From: Clostridiales bacterium
GTDB taxonomy: Bacteria > Bacillota > Dethiobacteria > Dethiobacterales > Dethiobacteraceae
Assembly: GCA_018335855.1 (NCBI GenBank)
Contig: JAGXRM010000038.1
Span: 62,001-126,000 of the forward strand
DNA length: 64,000 bases
Reading direction: 5' to 3'
Shown: positions 1 through 7,679 of the stretch, in pieces
How positions within the stretch are numbered: position 1 is the first letter of the stretch
How the letters are laid out: the number at the start of each line of letters is the position of its first letter
Notes under the pieces: generated by a model
What the model saw: only the letters and a program-made list of their open reading frames with translations
What the model was told of the DNA's origin: nothing
The model's database searches: none
Made by a program: the position numbers and the translations under genes

Positions 1-1160
1 TTAAAGGGAGGGATGCCGACCATCGTTATCGCGGCTAACGTAAAGGACAGCATAATCACCGGCATTTCACGACCAATACCTTTTAACTCACTTACATACT
101 TCTTTCCGGTCTGGGTGATAATGGCGCCCGCACAGAGAAAGAGCGTTCCCTTCATTAACGCGTGGGAAAAAATATGAAACAAAGCACCAAACAGTGCCCG
201 CTCGTTCAGGAGAGCCACACCTAAAAGAACATAACCGATCTGCGCAACACTGGAATAGGCCAGTCGACGTTTTAGGTGATCCTGCTGCAGCGCAAGCGCT
301 GAACCAAACAAGATCGTCACCACTGCTAATATGAGAAGGACTTTATCAAAAGAAACAGCTCGAACCGTTTCGGTCCCGTAGACATCAAATATAATCCGGA
401 TAAGGCCGTATATCCCAACTTTAATACCGCATCCGGAGAGCAACGCACTAAACGGTGCTGGAGCAGCGGGATGAGCCTCGGGAAGCCAGATATGTACGGG
501 AAACATACCTGCTTTGACTCCAAATCCAATCAGAAAGGCAAACAAAGCTGCCGCAGATAGCGGGTTTGCCGACATATAACCACCGTGAAAAAAGTCAACC
601 CTTCCGGCCATAAAGTACGTTGTAGCCAGCCCGAAAAAGATGAACAGACCTCCGGCTACAGCAGTATATAGAAATAATGCGCCCGCCGCCATGGCAAATT
701 CGTCCTCTTCATGAATTACCAGTAAATATGCCGCCACAGCGTACACCTCAAAGAATAGAAACAGGCCAACTAATGAGGGCGTTAGGACAATGCCCATCAT
801 TGCTCCCAACGTAATAAGCATTAACGTGTAATAACGGTTTATGGCATGGCTGTGTGCAATATATCCGAAGGAATAAATAATAGCCATTAGGTAGCAAAAG
901 GAGAATATCACGGCAAAAAAAACACTAAGTGAGTCGGCCCCAAAAGAAATAGTAATGGGGGAAGACAGGAATTTCCCACTTGAATATATCCAGCCATCCG
1001 TTCTCAGTAACGGCAACATGACCAGGGTAATTAAAAATGTAATGAATGATCCGGTCAGTGCGAGGATATTTCTTACATAGCTTCTATCACGCCCCAAAAC
1101 AGCCATGAGTAATGCAAACGCAAAAGGAGTAAGCACAGCTGCCATTGGTAGGTAATTCAT
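1..1160 (-). CDS. Mrp-type antiporter membrane subunit, NuoL/M/N family (3' end outside window)
   Basis: This is the last visible gene of the Mrp operon. It begins at the ATG at 1160 and runs off the left edge. The roughly 386 visible residues are almost all membrane helices and carry the proton-antiporter family signature: a conserved Glu in helix 5 (FLFFEVYAVAAYLL), the Lys-containing GFGVKAGMFPVHIWLPEAHP segment, and HALMKGTLFLCAGA. Proteins of this family conduct H+ (and Na+) in Mrp antiporters and complex I. The gene starts about 20 bp after the MbhE-like gene and so is probably cotranscribed. Together with the MbhD- and MbhE-like genes it would replace the single large MrpA of Bacillus. 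It could equally be called a second MrpD-like subunit. Confidence 0.85.
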   Translation of the reverse strand, partial: MNYLPMAAVLTPFAFALLMAVLGRDRSYVRNILALTGSFITFLITLVMLPLLRTDGWIYSSGKFLSSPITISFGADSLSVFFAVIFSFCYLMAIIYSFGYIAHSHAINRYYTLMLITLGAMMGIVLTPSLVGLFLFFEVYAVAAYLLVIHEEDEFAMAAGALFLYTAVAGGLFIFFGLATTYFMAGRVDFFHGGYMSANPLSAAALFAFLIGFGVKAGMFPVHIWLPEAHPAAPAPFSALLSGCGIKVGIYGLIRIIFDVYGTETVRAVSFDKVLLILAVVTILFGSALALQQDHLKRRLAYSSVAQIGYVLLGVALLNERALFGALFHIFSHALMKGTLFLCAGAIITQTGKKYVSELKGIGREMPVIMLSFTLAAITMVGIPPF

Positions 1161-1180
1161 ACCATCCCTCCTTCTACAAA

Positions 1181-1471
1181 CTACGCATGTTCGCTTCCGG
1201 CCTTAATGGTTAAAAAGATGGCGATAATGGCGGTAAACAACACTGTAATTTCAATCAGCGTATCATAGCCGCGGTAAGCAACAACTATGTTTGCAACCAA
1301 ATTGTGCCCACCTGTTTCCTCCACGCCCTGATCCAGGTAACGGTCAACAACATAATTGTTTGTGGGGCGTACTAATTCTCCATATGTGGGAATTTCGCTA
1401 ACTGTCATCAGGAGCATATACCCGATCAACAGCAGGAGTAACACAATAAAAACATTGAAGATCTCTTTCAT
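1181..1471 (-). CDS. MbhE-like subunit (MrpA C-terminal module)
   Basis: A 96-residue membrane protein with an N-terminal helix and a C-terminal helix on either side of a soluble segment. The central pattern PTNNYVVDRYLDQGVEETGG followed by NIVVAYRGYDTLIE is typical of the MbhE family, which forms the C-terminal part of MrpA in Bacillus and a separate subunit in membrane-bound hydrogenases. The start ATG overlaps the stop of the MbhD-like gene as ATGA, and a GAGGGGGG Shine-Dalgarno sequence lies inside the upstream gene. Role by family: structural part of the ion-translocating membrane arm. As a separate gene it shows that MrpA is split in this organism. Confidence 0.85.
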   Translation of the reverse strand: MKEIFNVFIVLLLLLIGYMLLMTVSEIPTYGELVRPTNNYVVDRYLDQGVEETGGHNLVANIVVAYRGYDTLIEITVLFTAIIAIFLTIKAGSEHA

Positions 1472-1707
1472 TCACGCGCCCCCCTCACTCTGGTCACCAC
1501 GGCAACCATCAGAATTGTTGTCCCAACGCCAACGGCAGCCTCTGTTATCGCAATATCAGGTGCATTAAAATGCTGCCAAAGCAGGGCCATAACAAGAGAA
1601 AATCCACCAAAAATAATAACTGCATACAATAAACTGCGTACAAAAACGACCCCTAAAGCGGCAACGATTAAGAAAGTTAGCAGTAAAAAAACTAGCCAAT
1701 CAGGCAC
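1468..1707 (-). CDS. MbhD-like subunit (DUF4040; MrpA module)
   Basis: A 79-residue protein with about three membrane helices. The segment QHFNAPDIAITEAAVGVG is the hallmark of the MbhD/DUF4040 family, which also forms part of MrpA. The likely start is GTG at 1707, preceded by GGAGGATATAC, and it overlaps the 3' end of mrpG by eight bases. In the Mrp and Mbh complexes this subunit sits between the antiporter-like subunits and the small MrpE/F/G proteins. Its position directly after mrpG matches the gene order of Mbh-type operons. Translational coupling with both neighbours is likely. Confidence 0.85.
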   Translation of the reverse strand: MPDWLVFLLLTFLIVAALGVVFVRSLLYAVIIFGGFSLVMALLWQHFNAPDIAITEAAVGVGTTILMVAVVTRVRGARE

Positions 1708-2074
1708 GTATATCCTCCTTCCCCGTTACATCCTTACCCGGATAAGGCAAGTCATAACAGTCCTTAAAAAAAGTTTCAGCCGTATGATCCTCTCCGCGGA
1801 TATAGGCGGTACTGCCAATAGCATGGGTGACTAAGGGGTTAATTGTCCAGATAAAGGCTCCAATCATCACCAGCTTAACGACTTCGTTGTAGCCCCCCAC
1901 TTGGGTCATCAATGCCAACAATATCAACCCTGTGCCCAATGTGTCACACTTGGATGTGGCATGCATCCGGGTATAAATATCCGGGAGTCGAATTAAACCC
2001 AAAGTGCCGACGAATAGGAAAAACATCCCGGACCAGAGTAAAAAGCAGACAACCAATTCCATCAATAATTTCAT
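1700..2074 (-). CDS. mrpG: Mrp antiporter subunit MrpG
   Basis: The 124-residue product has three hydrophobic segments and the MrpG/PhaG signature FLFVGTLGLIRLPDIYTRMHA. The open frame extends upstream to 2263, but the ATG at 2074 overlaps the mrpF stop as ATGA and is the natural start. The C-terminal tail after the last helix is hydrophilic (TAETFFKDCYDLPYPGKD). MrpG is a small subunit needed for assembly and activity of the Na+/H+ antiporter. The neighbours mrpF and the MbhD-like gene overlap it on both sides, consistent with coupled translation. Confidence 0.92.
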   Translation of the reverse strand: MKLLMELVVCFLLWSGMFFLFVGTLGLIRLPDIYTRMHATSKCDTLGTGLILLALMTQVGGYNEVVKLVMIGAFIWTINPLVTHAIGSTAYIRGEDHTAETFFKDCYDLPYPGKDVTGKEDIRA

Positions 2075-2349
2075 GACAGACGCCCCTTTGACAAACTTTT
2101 TAAAACACAAAGGGAACCGACGAAGGCGCTGAGAGTATACACAAAAGCTACATCCAAGTATGTATAGTTGTGAAAAAGATGGGCGAGAATGATAATTGCC
2201 AGGATCACATTTGTCATAACAACGTTCGTACCGACAATTCTGTCCGACGCATGCGGTCCCCAAATTATCCTGTATAACGACATGAACGACAGAATTACCA
2301 GTCCGAGAAACACAGCTTCCAAGCTAAACGTAACTATGGTCCGCTCCAA
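2071..2349 (-). CDS. mrpF: Mrp antiporter subunit MrpF
   Basis: A 92-residue protein with three predicted helices and the MrpF motif YRIIWGPHASDRIVGTN. The Asp after the first helix (SDRIV) is conserved in MrpF and PhaF proteins and is implicated in ion conduction in that family. The gene overlaps mrpE upstream by 16 bases and mrpG downstream by four. Length is normal for the family. It acts in the cytoplasmic membrane as part of the multi-subunit antiporter. Confidence 0.92.
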   Translation of the reverse strand: MERTIVTFSLEAVFLGLVILSFMSLYRIIWGPHASDRIVGTNVVMTNVILAIIILAHLFHNYTYLDVAFVYTLSAFVGSLCVLKSLSKGRLS

Positions 2350-2861
2350 AATTTGCTGCTCACCTCTATTCCCCGCATTTTATCCTCCATATACCAATTA
2401 GCAACACCCTCTGCGGCTTCATCCGTTATCGCATGGACAAGCAAACGGTCTCCGTTTAAATCGATGGTAATTGTACCCGGAGTTAGTGTAATAGAATTGG
2501 CATAAAGAACACGACTTAATTCTTTCCTTAGTTTTGTTTGGAGCAAAATAAAGCCGGGCGATATCGGCATCTTGGGGCTTAATACAATCTTAGCTACGGC
2601 AAAATTAGCGATGAGGATGTTATACCCTAGGTGGACAAGGTAGCCCATCAACTTTATTACCTGAATCGGAGTAAAACCCATGGGTGATCCTGGACGAAAT
2701 AAGTCGGGGCTCCAAAAGTATGTAATCCCTAAGCAACACGAAGTCCCAATAATAATATTAACCACGCTTAATGTGGGAGACATCAGAAACCAAAACCCCA
2801 AGAGTATAACGGTTATAATTAGAAAACCTTTAGGGTCAATAATTCGTTTTATATAATACAT
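2334..2861 (-). CDS. mrpE: Mrp antiporter subunit MrpE
   Basis: The 175-residue product starts with two or three hydrophobic helices and then has the conserved MrpE sequence SPKMPISPGFI, followed by the motif NSITLTPGTITIDLNGDRLLVHAI. That arrangement is specific to MrpE/MnhE/PhaE subunits. The C-terminal part is soluble and charged. The gene follows mrpD by 16 bp and runs into mrpF. Family knowledge places it at the complex periphery, where it stabilises the antiporter. Confidence 0.92.
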   Translation of the reverse strand: MYYIKRIIDPKGFLIITVILLGFWFLMSPTLSVVNIIIGTSCCLGITYFWSPDLFRPGSPMGFTPIQVIKLMGYLVHLGYNILIANFAVAKIVLSPKMPISPGFILLQTKLRKELSRVLYANSITLTPGTITIDLNGDRLLVHAITDEAAEGVANWYMEDKMRGIEVSSKFWSGP

Positions 2862-2877
2862 GGCAGCCTCCTATTAA

Positions 2878-4371
2878 TTATTGCAATAACATCCCTGCAG
2901 CCTTCATCGCTAAGGAAAGGGGAATCTCAGGACTGATGCCAAAGTAGAGCACAGCTAGCGCTAGCAAAATCATGGACACAGACATACTTACAGGAATTTT
3001 ATCAAGGGAGAATGTTCTGGGCTTATGAGCATCAATATCAAAAAACGCTTGCCAAATAACTGGGAAGAAATAACTAGCGTTTAACAAGCCGCTTAAAACA
3101 ATTAACCCAACAAACAACGGCATCCCCGCTTCTATACTTCCCAGAGCCAGATGCCATTTTGTGATAAAACCACTAAACAGCGGGAGCCCGACCATGGAGA
3201 GCGCAGCGATAGAAAATGCACCCATTGTAATAGGCATTTCATAGGCAATACCCTGGAGCGTATTCACCTGCTTGTGCCCGGTCTGGCGGTAAATAGCTCC
3301 TGCCGCCATAAACAGACATGCTTTCATTACCGCGTGGTTAAAAATATGCAAAATGCCAGCAGCTAGGCCGGTAGCTCCTCCCAAGCCGATACCAAGAAAG
3401 ATATAACCAATACCTGCCACGCTGGAATACGCCAGCCGCCGCTTTAAGTTCAGTTGGACGAAAGCAAACAATGAACCACCGATGATTGCTGCCGAGGCCA
3501 TTATTAAAATCAGATGTCGGAAGTAGATTTCGTTTAAAAGTTCAAAGCCGAACATAATAAAATAGAATTTAATCAGTGCCACGATATAAGCTTTTACCAC
3601 CAGACCTGAAAGGACAGCGCTGGACGTAGTGGGAGCAGAAGAGTGAGCATCGGGAAGCCAGACATGAAGGGGGAATAAAGCCGACTTAATACCAAAGCCT
3701 ACCAGGAAAAAGCTCAGAATAGTCCAACTGAGGAAAGGATACTGAGGAATAATGGATGTAAATTCAGCCGCGATAAACGTGATATTCAGGTGACCTGTAA
3801 CCAAATACGTTAAAGTGATACCGAACAGAACAAAACCTGAACCCACTGTAGCTAATAAGAGATACTTAAAGGAAGCCTCAGTAGCTAGTTTCGTGTTTTT
3901 GGACAATACTAGAGCACATGCTGAAATTCCCGTTACTTCAATGAAAACATACATATTAAACATATCGTTCGTCATAGCCATTCCCATCATTGAAGCTACC
4001 AACAATAAAAATACCGTATAATACCAACCAATGGCATTCGGGGGAATTTCCGACTCCAGAGAAGAAACACTATAAATTAAAATTGCTAGTGTTACAAAGG
4101 AGATTGTCAATAACATAAACCCTGATAGCGGGTTGATGAGAATTTCAATGCCAAAGGGTGCTTCCCACCCACCGGCGGCATATGAAATAACTCTACCCAC
4201 GCTGGCAATCTGAGCGAAATGGATACTTCCAGCCAGCGCAAATAACAAGGCGACACACGCTACCGGACCACACAACTTCCGTTTGAAGTGGGCAACAGTC
4301 GGCATGATAAACGCAACAATTAATACAAAAACAACAAGGGCGGGAGGGTGCAGTTCCAGGAATGTGAACAT
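2878..4371 (-). CDS. mrpD: Mrp antiporter subunit MrpD (NuoN/M-like)
   Basis: A 497-residue polytopic protein with about 14 helices. It contains the antiporter-family core: FIEVTGISACALVLSKN with the helix-5 Glu, GFGIKSALFPLHVWLPDAHS with the key Lys, the KRRLAYSSVAGIGYI segment, and HIFNHAVMKACLFMAAGAI. The length matches MrpD. The ATG at 4371 abuts the stop of mrpC. MrpD is one of the two large ion-translocating subunits and exchanges Na+ for H+ in the assembled complex. The second large subunit is the partial gene at the left edge of the window. Confidence 0.93.
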   Translation of the reverse strand: MFTFLELHPPALVVFVLIVAFIMPTVAHFKRKLCGPVACVALLFALAGSIHFAQIASVGRVISYAAGGWEAPFGIEILINPLSGFMLLTISFVTLAILIYSVSSLESEIPPNAIGWYYTVFLLLVASMMGMAMTNDMFNMYVFIEVTGISACALVLSKNTKLATEASFKYLLLATVGSGFVLFGITLTYLVTGHLNITFIAAEFTSIIPQYPFLSWTILSFFLVGFGIKSALFPLHVWLPDAHSSAPTTSSAVLSGLVVKAYIVALIKFYFIMFGFELLNEIYFRHLILIMASAAIIGGSLFAFVQLNLKRRLAYSSVAGIGYIFLGIGLGGATGLAAGILHIFNHAVMKACLFMAAGAIYRQTGHKQVNTLQGIAYEMPITMGAFSIAALSMVGLPLFSGFITKWHLALGSIEAGMPLFVGLIVLSGLLNASYFFPVIWQAFFDIDAHKPRTFSLDKIPVSMSVSMILLALAVLYFGISPEIPLSLAMKAAGMLLQ

Positions 4372-4751
4372 CAGTCCAAGCTCCTTATCTCTAATATTTC
4401 ATGAGATTCAATTGTTCCAAAATGCTCATACAACTTAACAACGATACTGAGGGCAAACGCTGTGACACTTAAACTGACGACAATTCCTGTAAGCACAAGT
4501 GCTGCAGGCAAGGGATTTACATAGTAAACTCCCTCTGGCAACTCCCCGCCATGGGGTACAATGGGGGCGATCCCACCGCGGATATTCGCAGCGGCAATCA
4601 GGAGAAGGAAGATTGCATTTCCCATAATGTTAATGCCGATAATCTTTTTCATAAGATTTGAACGGGACAAAATTGTATAAATGCCTATGCAGAACAGGAC
4701 GATAGATACAAAGTAAGGGTAATTTTGCACGATGCGTTCGGTAATATCCAC
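4371..4751 (-). CDS. mrpC: Mrp antiporter subunit MrpC (NuoK-like)
   Basis: The 126-residue product has three helices and resembles NuoK/MnhC, with LMKKIIGINIMGNAIFLLLI and the typical loop NPLPAALVLTGIVVSLSVTA. I place the start at the GTG at 4751, because GAGGAGG lies just upstream and the longer frame adds a non-conserved N-terminus inside mrpB. The start codon is one base from the mrpB stop. NuoK-like proteins carry Glu residues in helices that take part in ion movement; here the helices are short and the conserved PAALVLTGIVV motif is intact. Confidence 0.9.
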   Translation of the reverse strand: MDITERIVQNYPYFVSIVLFCIGIYTILSRSNLMKKIIGINIMGNAIFLLLIAAANIRGGIAPIVPHGGELPEGVYYVNPLPAALVLTGIVVSLSVTAFALSIVVKLYEHFGTIESHEILEIRSLD

Positions 4752-4752
4752 G

Positions 4753-5088
4753 TTAAACCTCCTCAACCAGAGTGGAGAAGATGGATAGAGCAACTAGCGC
4801 GACAATAAGTCCGATGCCAATTTCAAACACATGACCAATTAACAGTTCCGCAAAGATTGTCAGTACCAGAATAAGGCCGCCAACCATAGCCAAGTCATGG
4901 GGCACACGCTTTTGACCCTCATTTAGCCCGAATATTAAAGAATAGAGGACCAGGCCCACACCTAATACCATACCGCCGGCAAATCCCCCTCCAGGGCTTT
5001 CATGCCCGTGGAAAATAATATACAGGCCATATACCTGCATGACAGGTATTATATAGCGGGTGACAACATGTAAAATTGAATCTTCCAT
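4753..5088 (-). CDS. mrpB: Mrp antiporter subunit MrpB
   Basis: A 111-residue protein of four helices with the strong MrpB signature YIIFHGHESPGGGFAGGM. The start is the ATG at 5088, preceded by GAGAGGGATGG; the upstream extension to 5130 is not conserved. It is the first gene of the operon, which is transcribed leftwards through mrpC, D, E, F, G and the three split-MrpA genes. Cytoplasmic membrane location is expected. About 50 bp upstream lies a strong hairpin that may limit read-through into the operon. Confidence 0.92.
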   Translation of the reverse strand: MEDSILHVVTRYIIPVMQVYGLYIIFHGHESPGGGFAGGMVLGVGLVLYSLIFGLNEGQKRVPHDLAMVGGLILVLTIFAELLIGHVFEIGIGLIVALVALSIFSTLVEEV

Positions 5089-5139
5089 AACTAACCATCC
5101 CTCTCTGTTATATAATTCACAATATTGCAAAAAATAGAA

Positions 5140-5172
5140 ACTGCCCCTTAATACATTGTATTAAGGGGCAGT
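5140..5172 (-). terminator. Strong inverted repeat with T-rich tail upstream of mrpB
   Basis: The arms ACTGCCCCTTAATACA and its exact complement form a 15-16 bp stem with a tiny loop. On the minus strand the stem is followed by TTTCTATTTTTT. It has the form of an intrinsic terminator, but it lies only about 50 bp before mrpB and 205 bp after the preceding gene. It is either a distant terminator of the flavin reductase gene or an attenuator in the mrp leader. Confidence 0.7.
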
Positions 5173-5377
5173 CATTTTAACCCTTTTTAAATTCATGCAG
5201 TATCAAATTATTATGTTTAGGGTGCAAGACTTATCCAGATATGCAACTCTCCGATGCTCCCCTTACGCTAAGGATATTCGCGGGGGGACCAAAGAATCCC
5301 TCTATCTTACATGGGACATATGTCCCTGCTTCTAATAAATAGAACATACGCTTCTACTTACGCTTCATATTTCCCCG
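5173..5377 (-). other. 205-bp non-coding leader between the flavin reductase gene and the mrp operon
   Basis: I see no gene here. On the minus strand it holds a perfect 14-bp palindrome GGGACATATGTCCC (5313-5326) and a small hairpin CCTTAGCGTAAGG. Its length and place suggest a 5' leader or a promoter/operator region for the mrp operon. I cannot assign it to a known riboswitch class by eye. Confidence 0.4.
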
Positions 5378-6004
5378 CTACTCTTTGCCCAGGGACTGTA
5401 ACAGCACTGCCATATTCGCACCTAACCTGCGACAGGACAGTAGAGCGACTTCATCCTCACTGACACCTTTTTTAAAACGCATCCGTCCGTCTGCTTGTGA
5501 TTCAAACATCGTGCCCATAGGACCGGTGCTGACGATATTGTCCTTTGGACCCCGATCCGAAGCAATAATCATACCGTGCCCTGTTAAAAAGGTGTGGAGT
5601 ATCTGTAATGCCAGTTCCTGTCCGCCGTTTCGCAGTCCTGCATGAACAACAGCACCGCCCACTTTACTATCAAGAGCGTTTGTTACCATATGAAGGGGAC
5701 GGCTTCGGTCAATGAAGTCCTTAAGCCTTCCGGTAACATTAGAGAAATACACCGGTGAGCCAATTACAATCCCATCAGCAGAAAGCATTTTTTCATATAA
5801 CTCTTCCATACCATCATCCTTAATAGAGCACTCCGCTTTGCTAAGACATTTATTACAAGAGATACATTCCTTAATTTCATAATCCATCAGTTCAATCAAT
5901 TCTGTTTCGGCACCTGCATTTTCAGCTCCTGCCAGAACGACTTTGAGCATTTCTGCCGTATTCTTCCCTTTTCTGTGGCTGCCGTTAATCGCTAATATTT
6001 TCAT
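5378..6004 (-). CDS. Flavodoxin-fold FMN reductase with a cysteine cluster (iron-sulfur flavoprotein-like)
   Basis: The 208-residue product begins with the flavin phosphate-binding loop NGSHRKGKNTAEML and has the flavin-contacting motif GSPVYFSNVTGRLKDFIDRS. Between them lies CISCNKCLSKAEC (about residues 47-59), a compact Cys motif typical of the iron-sulfur flavoprotein and NADPH-dependent FMN reductase families. Such proteins move electrons to small acceptors in anaerobes; the true partner cannot be read from the sequence. It stands alone between the mrp leader and the dacA remnant, with RBS GGAGG close to the ATG at 6004. Confidence 0.85.
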   Translation of the reverse strand: MKILAINGSHRKGKNTAEMLKVVLAGAENAGAETELIELMDYEIKECISCNKCLSKAECSIKDDGMEELYEKMLSADGIVIGSPVYFSNVTGRLKDFIDRSRPLHMVTNALDSKVGGAVVHAGLRNGGQELALQILHTFLTGHGMIIASDRGPKDNIVSTGPMGTMFESQADGRMRFKKGVSEDEVALLSCRRLGANMAVLLQSLGKE

Positions 6005-6025
6005 GTTGTCATTCCTCCTGATTCA

Positions 6026-6590
6026 TTAATGGTATTTAATTTTTCTTTTTAGTGAACGGTAATTCCTTTTTTTGTGTAATCTTTTTTTTCTGCGATGTTT
6101 GCGGATTAGCTTTCGGGCCCGCAGTCCGGTTAACCCAAACATGCCGGATAGTAACCAAAAACGTCCGGTAGCAATTGCCGTACGGCTAACTGCCTCTGCG
6201 GCCACTAATTGCACCCTACCGAGAGGATTTCCATTGATAACGACTACAGCCTCTCCAACAACCTCCCCCTGCAGAACAGGGGCAGTCAGTCTGTCCAATG
6301 AATCTACTTCCAGCTTCACTTCCAACAGCCCGCTTGGCACTGTAATCTCATAATCTTCCGCCGTATGCAATACAACAGGTTCTCCGTAACAAAAGTATTG
6401 TGGTCAATATTTTTTTTGTGCTAGCTGGGTGCAAGGAACTATGAGCTTCCTTCTCCCAAAGGATCTCCCCAGTTCTGGCGTTTATAAGAATACCGGCGAA
6501 AGCATCAATATCAATACTGCTCCACGCCATAGAAGGCGGAAACAGAAAAAAAAGAAGCAGGCCGGCAAGTAGTTTTTTCCAGCTTGTCAT
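6026..6590 (-). pseudogene. dacA-type D-alanyl-D-alanine carboxypeptidase, internally deleted and frameshifted
   Basis: The 5' part (start ATG at 6590) encodes a signal peptide, the sequence GILINARTGEILWEKEAHSS and the SxxK active-site motif HPASTKKILT of penicillin-binding proteins. Right after it the frame changes. The 3' part, from about 6400 down to 6026, encodes only the C-terminal PBP5-type domain (EDYEITVPSGLLEVKLEVDS) and the membrane-anchor tail rich in Lys and Arg. The SxN and KTG motifs, about 200-250 residues in normal DacA, are missing. The product cannot be an active carboxypeptidase. The parent would trim peptidoglycan stem peptides. An assembly error is possible but does not explain a clean loss of the centre. 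Confidence 0.85.
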
Positions 6591-6613
6591 CTTTGGCCAC
6601 TCCTATTTAATTT

Positions 6614-6652
6614 AAGCAAGGAATAAGGTCTAAGGAATCTTATTCCTTGCTT
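6614..6652 (-). terminator. 14-bp perfect hairpin at the 3' end of the zinc-ribbon gene
   Basis: The arms AAGCAAGGAATAAG and CTTATTCCTTGCTT are perfectly complementary with an 11-nt loop. The stem overlaps the stop codon of the small gene at 6640. The tail on the minus strand is only moderately T-rich, so it may be a terminator or an mRNA-stabilising structure. Confidence 0.55.
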
Positions 6653-6810
6653 TCTGCTCCAGCAGTACTTTCTTCTTTTCTCGGCAATGATGTCAATCCT
6701 TCTACATGTGAAATATCCTTATCACAATAGGGACATAGCCATTTAACAGAAGGTGATTCAGCGGCGGAATAAGAAGCTTTTCCGCAATACGTGCAAATTT
6801 TGTAGGGCAT
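6640..6810 (-). CDS. Small zinc-ribbon (rubredoxin-like) protein, 56 aa
   Basis: The minus strand encodes MPYKICTYCGKASYSAAESP, continuing to a second pair of cysteines in WLCPYCDKDI. Two CxxC pairs spaced about 17 residues apart form a classic zinc-ribbon or rubredoxin-like knuckle. The ATG at 6810 has GAGGGGG at good distance; another in-frame ATG at 6816 lies too close to that site. The tail is acidic and has no domain. I cannot name a function. It lies between coaX and the dacA remnant with gaps on both sides, so it is probably its own transcription unit. Confidence 0.75.
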   Translation of the reverse strand: MPYKICTYCGKASYSAAESPSVKWLCPYCDKDISHVEGLTSLPRKEESTAGAESKE

Positions 6811-6891
6811 TTGCATTCCCCCTCAGTAGTAGTCTTTCTTGTGAAAACATTCTACAAAAAAACAGAATATCCTCTTTTTGTCAAAGAAATA

Positions 6892-7656
6892 TTACTGATT
6901 TCTCTCATAGATAATTCGCAAACCTTCCAGTGTTAACAGCGGATTTATAACTTCCAGTGTTTGAAACTCTCTGGCAATCAGTTGAGATAAGCCGCCTGTA
7001 GCGATAACCTTAGGCTTCACCGTAAATTCGGGTATCATACGGTTCACAATTCCGTCAACTTGTCCTGCAAAACCATATATGATACCTGACTGCATGCTTG
7101 ATATGGTATCCCGACCGATAACCCGTTTAGGCTTAATTAACTCAATACGGGGAAGTTTTGCCGCCCTCTGAAAAAGGGCTTCCGTCGAAACGCTAATCCC
7201 TGGTGCAATGGCACCCCCCAGATAATCGCCTTTATCAGATATAGCATCAAAGGTTGTTGCCGTACCAAAGTCTACGATAATTAGTGGACCGCCATACAGT
7301 TCGAATCCGGCAACCGCATTAACAATCCTGTCTGCACCTACTTCTCTGGGGTTCTCCATCAGGATATTGAGTCCTGTTTTAATACCGGGGCCAACTACTA
7401 AAGGGTGTACATTAAAGTAGCGCTCGGACATTTCTTCCAAAGAAAACATTAATGGGGGCACCACCGAAGATACAATAATCCCCGTAAGACAGTCTTCAGC
7501 AAGGCCAGACTGGGATAACAGGTTTTTTAAAATAATTCCGTACTCATCGCCGGTTTGCTGGCGATTTGTAGAAATCCTCCAGGATACTTGTAGCTTCCTG
7601 CCCTCATAGATTCCCAAGACAATATTTGTATTTCCCACGTCCACGGCTAAGAGCAT
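6892..7656 (-). CDS. coaX: Type III pantothenate kinase
   Basis: The 254-residue product has the ASKHA-fold phosphate motif [18 protein letters not shown] at the N-terminus, the conserved [18 protein letters not shown] segment with the catalytic Asp, and [15 protein letters not shown]. It catalyses ATP-dependent phosphorylation of pantothenate, the first step of coenzyme A synthesis, in the cytosol. Length and motifs are complete. It follows birA by 23 bp on the same strand, so the two form an operon, a pairing also seen in other Firmicutes. In B. subtilis coaX lies next to ftsH. Confidence 0.95.
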   Translation of the reverse strand: MLLAVDVGNTNIVLGIYEGRKLQVSWRISTNRQQTGDEYGIILKNLLSQSGLAEDCLTGIIVSSVVPPLMFSLEEMSERYFNVHPLVVGPGIKTGLNILMENPREVGADRIVNAVAGFELYGGPLIIVDFGTATTFDAISDKGDYLGGAIAPGISVSTEALFQRAAKLPRIELIKPKRVIGRDTISSMQSGIIYGFAGQVDGIVNRMIPEFTVKPKVIATGGLSQLIAREFQTLEVINPLLTLEGLRIIYERNQ

Positions 7657-7679
7657 TCATTTCGCCTCCACTATCACGG

